From positions 1 through 18,108 of the forward strand of contig CAYWTM010000070.1 in assembly GCA_964460185.1 (NCBI GenBank): 18,108 bases of DNA, read 5' to 3'. Positions 7,555-13,649 of the stretch are shown here, piece after piece. The position numbers and the translations under genes were made by a program. The notes beneath the pieces are model-generated. The model saw nothing but the letters and a program-made list of their open reading frames with translations, made no database searches and was not told where the DNA came from. The stretch comes from JAVJPJ01 sp040217295. GTDB lineage: Bacteria > Pseudomonadota > Alphaproteobacteria > Rhodobacterales > Rhodobacteraceae. Each line of letters starts with the position of its first letter. The first letter of the stretch is position 1.

Positions 7555-7582
7555 ACTATAGCCAGCGGCGTGTCGGGCGCAA
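7555..7582 (-). promoter_or_regulatory. Candidate sigma70 promoter for purE-purK
   Basis: On the minus strand, TTGCGC (7577-7582) and TATAGT (7555-7560) are separated by 16 bases. The -10 is one mismatch from consensus. A start about 7 bases downstream would give a short leader ahead of the purE ATG at 7522. This suggests purEK can be transcribed separately from the DUF465 gene. Confidence 0.55.
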
Positions 7583-7590
7583 TGCGCAGG

Positions 7591-7791
7591 TCAGGCGATG
7601 ATGTCGGGGGTGAGCTCGTCCTCGATACGGGCGATCTGGTCTTTCAAGGCCAGCTTTCGCTTCTTGAGGCGGCGCAGCGTGATCTGGTCGGGGTTGATCG
7701 CGAAGTGCAGCGCCTCGATGGCCTCGTCCAGATCGCGGTGTTCTTCCTTGAAAACGGCCAGTCTGATGCGCAGCACATCTTCGTGGCTCAT
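7591..7791 (-). CDS. DUF465 / YdcH-family small coiled-coil protein
   Basis: This small, highly charged helical protein of 66 residues starts with MSHEDVLRIRLAVF. It contains the DUF465 pattern of EHRDLDEAIEAL, then a turn, then LRRLKKRKLALKDQI and a closing ELTPDIIA. The two helices probably pair as an antiparallel coiled coil. The molecular role of the family is not established. I chose the ATG at 7791 because it fits the family N-terminus; an ATG at 7836 in the same frame would add 15 residues (MPEPTG...). It lies 68 bases upstream of purE on the same strand. I recall DUF465 genes next to purE in related genomes. The small size leaves the start uncertain but not the gene. Confidence 0.85.
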   Translation of the reverse strand: MSHEDVLRIRLAVFKEEHRDLDEAIEALHFAINPDQITLRRLKKRKLALKDQIARIEDELTPDIIA

Positions 7792-7901
7792 CTCGGGGGC
7801 ACGTGAGGGGCGTTCATGGCCAGTTGGCTCCGGCATTCGTGCAGGTGGGCGTGACGGTGCACTCTAGCGCCTCGCGCGGGTTCCGCCAAGCCTTACGGGG
7901 G

Positions 7902-7930
7902 CTTGCAAGTGCCGGGAGAGCTACCCATAT
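7902..7930 (+). promoter_or_regulatory. Candidate RpoH (sigma32) heat-shock promoter for hsp20
   Basis: CTTG at 7902-7905, an 18-base spacer and CCCATAT at 7924-7930 match the alphaproteobacterial heat-shock pattern of CTTG, 17-18 bases, then a C-Y-TAT-like -10. It lies about 73 bases before the hsp20 ATG in an otherwise empty gap. Position in front of a small heat-shock gene supports the call. Confidence 0.55.
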
Positions 7931-8002
7931 TTTCAACAGGGGCGTGCTGCCGAATGCGGGGCGCGGGCCCGCGCAGATCGCTTTCAGCAAAGGATGTGCC
8001 TG

Positions 8003-8428
8003 ATGACAAAACTGACGCTTGGTTCGCACCCCTTCTTGTTGGGATTCGATCAGCTGGAACGGCTGGTCGAGCGGACCGCGAAAACCGGCAATGACGGTTA
8101 CCCCCCCTACAATATCGAGCAAAACAGCGAGAACGCCTATCGCATCACGCTGGCCGTGGCCGGATTTGCCGAAACCGATCTGAGCATTACACTTGAGAAC
8201 AGGCAACTGGTGATCCGGGGGCGTCAGGCCGAGGATGATGGTGCGCGCGTCTTTCTGCATCGCGGGATCGCGGCGCGGCAATTCCAGCGGAGCTTCGTTC
8301 TCGCCGAGGGCGTCGAAGTGGCCGGCGCCACGATGGAGCACGGGTTGTTGCATGTCGATCTGCACAGGGCGGTCCCCGATGCCGTGGTGCAGACGATCAA
8401 GATCACACCGGGCAGAGCAGGAGGGTGA
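8003..8428 (+). CDS. Hsp20-family small heat-shock protein (IbpA-like)
   Basis: This 141-residue ATP-independent chaperone binds unfolding proteins and holds them for refolding systems. The alpha-crystallin domain spans roughly residues 30-130. It starts at YPPYNIEQ, carries the beta-strand segment YRITLAVAGF and the LVIRGRQ strand, and includes IAARQFQRSFVLAEGVEV. This matches class A bacterial sHsps such as IbpA. A C-terminal IKI tripeptide at the end could be the I-x-I oligomer contact. The ATG at 8003 is preferred over one at 7994 because AAAGG at 7989-7993 sits at good Shine-Dalgarno distance. The DUF1150 gene follows 4 bases after the stop, and a heat-shock-type promoter lies upstream. 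The pair is probably one RpoH-controlled operon. Confidence 0.93.
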   Translation: MTKLTLGSHPFLLGFDQLERLVERTAKTGNDGYPPYNIEQNSENAYRITLAVAGFAETDLSITLENRQLVIRGRQAEDDGARVFLHRGIAARQFQRSFVLAEGVEVAGATMEHGLLHVDLHRAVPDAVVQTIKITPGRAGG

Positions 8429-8432
8429 AATC

Positions 8433-8660
8433 ATGACCAACGAGACACAGACCCCCAATTCGGGCGCACAGCCTATCGTCTACATCCGCCCGGTGGCCGT
8501 GGCGGATCTGCCCGAAGAGGTGCGCCAGCAGGTCGGATCTGCCCAGACGCTCTACGCGATCGGCAATGAAGACGGTCAACAGCTGGCACTGGTCAAGGAT
8601 CGCAAGCTGGCCTTCGTTGTGGCGCGCCAGAACCATATGCAGCCGGTCAGCGTGCACTGA
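8433..8660 (+). CDS. DUF1150 family protein
   Basis: This 75-residue soluble protein fits DUF1150, a small alphaproteobacterial family of unknown function. Features seen: a polar N-terminus, then VYIRPVAVADLPEEVRQQ, YAIGNEDGQQLALVKDR and FVVARQNHMQPVSVH. The family typically ends shortly after the ARQN-like segment. The start ATG at 8433 has a near-perfect Shine-Dalgarno AGGAGGG (8419-8425) that overlaps the hsp20 stop codon, so translation should be strong and coupled. The hsp20-DUF1150 order is one I recall as conserved in Rhodobacteraceae, suggesting a role in proteostasis. That role is inference from context. A terminator follows directly. Confidence 0.88.
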   Translation: MTNETQTPNSGAQPIVYIRPVAVADLPEEVRQQVGSAQTLYAIGNEDGQQLALVKDRKLAFVVARQNHMQPVSVH

Positions 8661-8685
8661 ACGCGGCCCCGGCTGCTGCAGTTTA

Positions 8686-8707
8686 GGGCGCCTTGGGGCG
8701 CCCTTTT
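8686..8707 (+). terminator. Rho-independent terminator after the hsp20 operon
   Basis: GGGCGCC (8686-8692), a 4-base loop and GGCGCCC (8697-8703) form a perfect 7-bp GC stem followed by TTTT (8704-8707). It lies 25 bases past the DUF1150 stop. It sits just before the opposing antiporter gene's 3' end. Confidence 0.85.
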
Positions 8708-8721
8708 CATGTCGTCATCCG

Positions 8722-10608
8722 TCATCCGTCGTCGGTATCTGGAGCATGTCCATCGCGGATGGCGGCCACGCGCCGGCGCAGCTCGGTTTCCCATTCGCCG
8801 CGCATCGTCAGGACGCGTTCGACATAAGCCGGGTTTTCGTGGGGCGGCACACCCATCTCGTGCACTTCGGCCACATTGATCATCGCAACACGGTCGGCAT
8901 CGTTGAAGGCGTCGACCATCGCTTCGGCCCGGTCGCGCGGGATGCCGAGCGCCTCGAAGCCCGACCGCCCCATGCGCAGGGTGCTGTCATAGGTTTCGCG
9001 GATGATGTCACGGCACCCGTAAAACCACAGGTCATAGACATGATCCCGATCCAACGCGCGAGCGATGACGTGCAGGTTCGGGCAGTTGGCGGTTGCGTAT
9101 TTCACGATCTCCGAAATGCCGTCGCGGTCGTCGATGGCAACGATCAGCACGTCTGCCTCGGCGATACCCGCCGCATGGAGCAGATCGGGGCGCGTCGCAT
9201 CGCCAAAGAAATGGCGGGTGCCGAATTGTTCCATGATCGCCAACCTGCGGGAGCTGTAATCGATCACCGTGGTTTCGATGTCGGCAGATCGCAAGATGCG
9301 GTCGATCAGGCCACCGACGCGGCCCGCACCCGCCACGATCACGCGGCGCCCTTGCGGCATCTCGTCGGCCTCGCGGTCTTCGGCGACCGTGTAGCGTGGG
9401 GCGATGACGCGGTCGTACAGGATGAACAGCCCCGGCGTCAGCAGCATCGACAGCGCCACGATCAGCAACAACAGCTGTGACAGATCAGCAGGGATCACGT
9501 TGTTGGCCACGGTAAAGGACAACAGGACAAAACCGAATTCGCCCGCCTGTGCCAGGCCCAGGGCGAACAGCCATTTGTCGGCGCCCTTGATCTTGAACAG
9601 GAAAGCCAGCACCAGCATCACGAACGCCTTGAGCGCAATCAGCCCAAGCGTCAGGCCAAGCACCACCAGCAGGTTTTCAGCCAGCAGGCCAAAGTTGATG
9701 CTGGCCCCCACGGTCATGAAGAACAGACCCAAAAGCAGGCCACGGAACGGATCGATGTCGGATTCCAGCTCGTGCCGGTAGGCGGACGTGGCCAGGACCA
9801 CACCGGCCAGAAAGGTGCCAAGCGCGGGGGACAGGCCCACCAGCGACATCAACAGCGCGATGCCGATCACGATCATCAGCGCGGTCGCGGTGAACAGTTC
9901 GCGCAGGTTCGCGGCCGAGATAAAGCGGAACAGGGGGCCGGTCAGGCGGTTGCCGATAAAGATCACCGCGCCGATGGCCGCGACGGTCACAAGGGCGGTT
10001 TGCCAGCCATTGAGCCCGTCGACGAGGCTGAGCGTTCTGCCATGATCCGCGTCGCCGCCGTGATCGGCAAGCGCGGCGGTTCCATGCACCAGGTCGGGCA
10101 GGGCAATCAGCGGCAGGAGCGCCAGCATGGGGATGACGGCGATGTCCTGCGCCAGCAACACCGAAAACGACGATTGCCCGCCATCGGATTTCATCAATCC
10201 CTTTTCATTCAGGGTCTGCAGGACGATCGCCGTCGATGACAGGGAAAACACCAGCCCGATGGCCAGTGCGACGGTCCAGGCTTGACCCAGGGCCATGCAG
10301 ACGCCCATGACCGCCAGTGCCGTCAGGATCACCTGGCCGCCGCCCAGGCCAAGCAGCCGCATTCGCATGTCCCACAGGGTTTTCGGCTCCAGTTCCAGCC
10401 CGACAAGGAACAGCATCATCACCACGCCGAATTCCGCGAAATGCTGGATCGCGATCACGTCGACCCCCAGAAGGGCAAGCACGGGGCTGATGACGATCCC
10501 CGCGATCAGGTAACCCAGTACGGACCCCAGACCGAGGCGGCTGGCCACGGGAACGGCCGCGACACCCGCGACGAGGAAGATGAAGGCGAGAAGCAGGAAA
10601 TCGGTCAT
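8722..10608 (-). CDS. Kef-type monovalent cation:proton antiporter (CPA2) with RCK/TrkA-N domain
   Basis: This 628-residue inner-membrane protein exchanges K+ or Na+ for protons. About twelve hydrophobic segments fill residues 4-400, with CPA2 landmarks: FGVVMMLFLVGLELEP, FSLSSTAIVLQ, LLAQDIAVIP (the QD pair at 154-155) and ELESDIDPFRGLLLGLFF. A Rossmann-fold TrkA-N domain starts near 420 with VIVAGAGRVGG and continues through FFGDATRPDLLHAAG to about 535; it should bind a nucleotide and gate the channel. The overall match is to KefB/KefC. A soluble loop near 175-191 is rich in His and Asp. The ATG at 10608 follows AAGGGG at ideal spacing; an earlier in-frame start (10626) lies before that site. 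No ancillary KefF/KefG quinone reductase gene is adjacent. Glutathione gating is typical of E. coli Kef but cannot be assumed here. Confidence 0.93.
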   Translation of the reverse strand: MTDFLLLAFIFLVAGVAAVPVASRLGLGSVLGYLIAGIVISPVLALLGVDVIAIQHFAEFGVVMMLFLVGLELEPKTLWDMRMRLLGLGGGQVILTALAVMGVCMALGQAWTVALAIGLVFSLSSTAIVLQTLNEKGLMKSDGGQSSFSVLLAQDIAVIPMLALLPLIALPDLVHGTAALADHGGDADHGRTLSLVDGLNGWQTALVTVAAIGAVIFIGNRLTGPLFRFISAANLRELFTATALMIVIGIALLMSLVGLSPALGTFLAGVVLATSAYRHELESDIDPFRGLLLGLFFMTVGASINFGLLAENLLVVLGLTLGLIALKAFVMLVLAFLFKIKGADKWLFALGLAQAGEFGFVLLSFTVANNVIPADLSQLLLLIVALSMLLTPGLFILYDRVIAPRYTVAEDREADEMPQGRRVIVAGAGRVGGLIDRILRSADIETTVIDYSSRRLAIMEQFGTRHFFGDATRPDLLHAAGIAEADVLIVAIDDRDGISEIVKYATANCPNLHVIARALDRDHVYDLWFYGCRDIIRETYDSTLRMGRSGFEALGIPRDRAEAMVDAFNDADRVAMINVAEVHEMGVPPHENPAYVERVLTMRGEWETELRRRVAAIRDGHAPDTDDG

Positions 10609-10803
10609 GGGCGGCCCCTTGTGCACGTGCGGGCAGCAGACGTGGGAAGGGCAACCAGGTCAATGGGGGAACGAGGGCAGATGGCCGCCCGGACAAGCGG
10701 GCGATCTGGTTGCAGCCCGTTTGGTGACCGTGCTCGGGTTTGAGCGTGGCGGGCAAGAACGTGTAATGAAAGGAAAACCGGCGTTTCGTTAACCTTTTGG
10801 CAA

Positions 10804-10840
10804 GCATTGCGCGGCACGCAGCCGACGTCCGGCGCAATGC
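10804..10840. repeat. Inverted repeat in the gap upstream of the antiporter
   Basis: GCATTGCGC (10804-10812) and GCGCAATGC (10832-10840) are perfect 9-base inverted arms around a 19-base loop. No T-tract adjoins on either strand, so a classic terminator is unlikely. The rest of the 286-base gap (10609-10894) holds a GTTAAC near 10792 but no gene I can support. Confidence 0.5.
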
Positions 10841-10894
10841 CGACCTTTGTGACTGTCGCAGCGATGGGCGGCCCTGAACCCAAAGCCGACACTC

Positions 10895-11353
10895 TCAGCT
10901 GTCCCGGCGCGACCTTGCGCGTCGCCTGTTCAGCACGAACAGCACGCACCAAAAGACAGCTCCCGTCAGGGCCCCGGCGGCCAAGCCCTGCGGAAAGACA
11001 AGAACTTCGTAGAAGTAGATCCGCCTCATGTAATCTGCGAGCGACCAAAGGCTGTATCCGGCTACCCCCACCTGCGAGACGACGGCGAACGATACCACGA
11101 CCGGCAGCCAGCCGTCGGGAAGGGCTGCCCGCTTCTGCCGGTTCAAGCGGAACACGATCGGCAGGCAAAACGCCCCTATCGGGGCTACCCCGATCAGCGA
11201 CAGCGGAAACAGGCACAACCATGCGCTCGCGTCACAGCCCCAAGGTGCGAATCCGTAGATGGAATACGCCAGGGCTACGGGAATTGCCGCCGTCAAAACG
11301 GCCGCAACCAGATAGTCAAACCTGCTGAGCCAGCGGAAATGAGACCAGATCAT
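10895..11353 (-). CDS. Hypothetical four-helix membrane protein
   Basis: I do not recognise this 152-residue protein. Four hydrophobic stretches are visible: DYLVAAVLTAAIPVALAYSI, LCLFPLSLIGVAPIGAFCLP, WLPVVVSFAVVSQVGVAGYS and AAGALTGAVFWCVLFVLNRR. Positively charged clusters (NRQKR after helix 2, RRRARSRR at the C-terminus) suggest these segments face the cytoplasm. Tryptophans and aromatics at the helix ends look like genuine membrane borders, which supports real coding. I used the ATG at 11353 (MIWSHFRWL); a TTG at 11392 would add 13 residues. There is no strong ribosome site. Flanking gaps of 286 and 422 bases hold no clear partner gene. Function unknown. Confidence 0.6.
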   Translation of the reverse strand: MIWSHFRWLSRFDYLVAAVLTAAIPVALAYSIYGFAPWGCDASAWLCLFPLSLIGVAPIGAFCLPIVFRLNRQKRAALPDGWLPVVVSFAVVSQVGVAGYSLWSLADYMRRIYFYEVLVFPQGLAAGALTGAVFWCVLFVLNRRRARSRRDS

Positions 11354-11775
11354 CAGACTATTTCGCCGATGGCATATTGAGAAATCCGGCAATCGTCATT
11401 CCACAGACGCCTTTCAAGTCTTGGCAACAAGTCGTCTTGGCGCGCTTGTGTGACAACACCATGGCGTCTCAAGATATCGGCATGCCCCGAGGTGGTGGAC
11501 GGCTCGTTTCGTCCGCCCGGCCGACCTTGGCCCCGACCGCAGCGAAAGATTGCTTGTCGCCCTTGGTGACGGCGTCGCATTCGGCCCTTGCCGGATTCCC
11601 GGTGCCTTGCCGCACGCTGCGGGGCGGCGTCACGGGGCCGGCCATTCATCCATGGCGTAGCCTTTTCGCAAGGTGACGGTCGGCAGAGCGGACCGTGCAG
11701 CCGTTCCATGTTCACAGCCGAATATCTGCCCGTTTGCTTGCTGCGTCTGCGACGCAATCGATCTGCTGCGAGCGT
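11354..11775. other. Gene-free stretch, possibly decayed sequence
   Basis: No reading frame here gives a convincing protein. The open frames are Arg/Pro/Ser-rich and look like chance translations of GC-rich DNA. I see no RNA gene, no insertion-sequence ends and no strong terminator after lysR. It may be a relic of a lost gene. Confidence 0.4.
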
Positions 11776-12654
11776 TCAACGCTGCGCCAAGACTTCTGCC
11801 AGGACATCGAACACCAGCCGCATCTTGGGACTGGTGTGAATTTCACGGTGGGTCGTAAGCCAAACTGGAAAACTGATCAGCGTCTGGGGCAATACCTTCA
11901 CCATGTTCGGGCTGTATTGAGCAACAACCTCATCCATCGGGACGATCCCCAAGCCCGCTTGCGCCAAGGCCCATCCGACCACACCGTTTTCGGAGCCGAC
12001 TTGGAATTGCCGCCTGTCCAGGTCAATTCCGATATGGCTCAGGTGATCTATCATGCGGGACACATCGCCCATGGAAATGAAATCGTGCTGGTCCAAGTCC
12101 CTGGGCGATTGAGGGTGTCCACGTGCAGCCAGGTAGTCCTTCGAGGCATAAAAGTAGCCGTTCGCTTCGCATATCAATCGTGCGACCAGATCGGGGTGTT
12201 CCGGGCGCACATGACGCACGGCGATGTCCGCCTCTCGACGCATCAAGTCACGAACGTCGTTGGCCGCGATGACATCTATGACCAGGTTGGGGGCAAGCGT
12301 CTTTATCCTGCTTATCGCACGCGGCAACAAGACGGCCGACATCAGGTCGCTTGCGGTTATGCGAACCTCACCTTCGATTGATTGCGACTGGCCAAGCGCA
12401 GCCAGGGCAACCCTGTCGGCGGCGGCTCCCATGTCGCGCACATGGTGCTGCATCTCGCGGCCGGCGGCGGTCAGTTCCAGCCCCCGACCAACACGTTCAA
12501 ACAGCATCAGGCCGAGCTCTTCTTCGAGCGCAGAAATCTGACGGCTCAACGTCGGTTGGGTCAAGCCAAGAGATCGGGCCGCCGCAGTGAGCGATCCTTC
12601 TTCAGCGGTCGCCAAGAAGGCGCGCATCCTGTTCCAGTCAAACGGTCTATTCAT
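11776..12654 (-). CDS. LysR-family transcriptional regulator
   Basis: This 292-residue DNA-binding protein has the LysR layout. A winged helix-turn-helix fills residues 7-65, including FLATAEEGSLTAAARSLG and LTQPTLSRQISALEEELG, followed by LFERVGRGLELTAAG. The effector-binding domain (about 90-290) begins at GEVRITASDLMSAVLLP and includes ENGVVGWALAQAGLGIVP. It probably controls the divergent methyltransferase gene and itself, as is usual for LysR proteins; the ligand is unknown. The ATG at 12654 opens MNRPFDWNRMRAFL; no Shine-Dalgarno precedes it, and the predicted promoter would start RNA almost at this codon. An ATG at 12666 would add four residues. Base composition around the start is far more AT-rich than the rest of the window. 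Confidence 0.93.
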   Translation of the reverse strand: MNRPFDWNRMRAFLATAEEGSLTAAARSLGLTQPTLSRQISALEEELGLMLFERVGRGLELTAAGREMQHHVRDMGAAADRVALAALGQSQSIEGEVRITASDLMSAVLLPRAISRIKTLAPNLVIDVIAANDVRDLMRREADIAVRHVRPEHPDLVARLICEANGYFYASKDYLAARGHPQSPRDLDQHDFISMGDVSRMIDHLSHIGIDLDRRQFQVGSENGVVGWALAQAGLGIVPMDEVVAQYSPNMVKVLPQTLISFPVWLTTHREIHTSPKMRLVFDVLAEVLAQR

Positions 12655-12661
12655 GCAAAAA

Positions 12662-12689
12662 ATCATAGATACTATGAGAAAATCGTCAA
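12662..12689 (-). promoter_or_regulatory. lysR promoter with overlapping palindromic operator
   Basis: On the minus strand TTGACG (12684-12689) and TATGAT (12662-12667) are separated by 16 bases, close to sigma70 consensus. Transcription would begin near 12655, next to the ATG at 12654, so the mRNA is probably leaderless. A perfect inverted repeat, TCATAG-ATA-CTATGA (12663-12677), covers the -10 and is a likely LysR binding site for autorepression. Confidence 0.6.
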
Positions 12690-12752
12690 TTACATACACA
12701 AGCGCATGAATGTAGCATCGGCACAATCGGTTTTCAGCACGAAGAGATAGAC

Positions 12753-13397
12753 ATGAGCAAGCAAGCTGCATTTTGGGACAAGGTCGCGCCAAGATACGCG
12801 AAGTCCCCCATCGCCGACCAGGAGGCTTACGAATACACTCTTGGCCGGACGCGCACGTATTTGAAGCCTCAAGACAGGGTCCTTGAACTTGGCTGCGGCA
12901 CAGGTTCGACAGCCTTGCTGTTGGCCCCGAATGTGAAACAGATCACGGCAATCGATGTGTCGCCGGGCATGCTGGCCATCGCAAGACAAAAAGCCGCCAA
13001 CACGGGCGTCGAAAACGTGTCGTTCGAGGAAGGCGCGGATGTTCCGAAGCAAGGCCCATACGATGTTGTCATGGGATACAGCCTGTTTCACCTGGTGCCG
13101 GACATGGAAAAGCGTTTTGCGCAGATTCACGAATTGCTACCCAAAGGCGGACACTTCATCACCAAGACCACCTGCCTTGGGCAACCTGGCGCAGGCGTTG
13201 GCGGTGCCCTGAAGTCCCTGGCGATCCGCATCGTCATTCCGGTGATGCAATTGATTGGCAAAGCGCCCTACGTGCGCAGTTTTTCAGTGAATGAGCTGGA
13301 GCACGCAGTCACCGCGGCGGGTTTTGAAATAGTTGAAAGCGGCAACCATCCCAAGGGACCACCCCCCGCCCGCTACATCGTGGCGCGCAAGGTCTAG
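12753..13397 (+). CDS. Class I SAM-dependent methyltransferase
   Basis: This 214-residue cytoplasmic protein has the Rossmann-like methyltransferase fold. Motif I is VLELGCGTG (43-51), the acidic residue ending strand 2 is D68 in ITAIDVS, and the strand-4 segment is YDVVMGYSLFHLV. These place it with the Methyltransf_11/25 type that methylates small molecules. The N-terminal AAFWDKVAPRYAKSP is common in this group. The C-terminal part contains a hydrophobic stretch (LAIRIVIPVMQLIG) that could contact a lipid or quinone-like substrate. The ATG at 12753 has a weak AAGAGA upstream. It is divergent from lysR across 98 bases and is the likely target of that regulator. Substrate unknown; nothing indicates a biosynthetic cluster. 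Confidence 0.9.
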   Translation: MSKQAAFWDKVAPRYAKSPIADQEAYEYTLGRTRTYLKPQDRVLELGCGTGSTALLLAPNVKQITAIDVSPGMLAIARQKAANTGVENVSFEEGADVPKQGPYDVVMGYSLFHLVPDMEKRFAQIHELLPKGGHFITKTTCLGQPGAGVGGALKSLAIRIVIPVMQLIGKAPYVRSFSVNELEHAVTAAGFEIVESGNHPKGPPPARYIVARKV

Positions 13398-13649
13398 AGC
13401 GGACTGCCCGCGAGACGATGTCGTCCATCCGGTTGATGGCGTCGGTCTTGATTGCCGGCCCGCCTTGAATGCGAAGCTGAAGGCAGGACGTCCTTCGGGC
13501 AGGGCCTCATTTCCCGCTCCGACCATCGCTCGATGGGAAAGGCTGCCCTTCCCCGGGTGGGGATACGCCGGCATCGGAGCGAACGCAGCACATGTCCCCT
13601 TCGTCCCGCGTTGCGGACTTTGGCTCATGTCGCAGCGAATGCCGTCCCG

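Noticed and set aside
8566..9480. 304-residue open frame on the plus strand
   Set aside because: It overlaps the DUF1150 gene and the antiporter in the wrong frame and has no domain.
11353..11757. 134-residue minus-strand frame whose stop overlaps the membrane protein start (TGATG)
   Set aside because: The overlap looked like coupling, but the sequence is Arg-rich and low in hydrophobic core residues. It reads as chance translation.
13523..13536. CCATCG-CT-CGATGG palindrome as a terminator for the methyltransferase
   Set aside because: There is no T-tract and it lies over 120 bases past the stop. The short GC-rich match could be chance.
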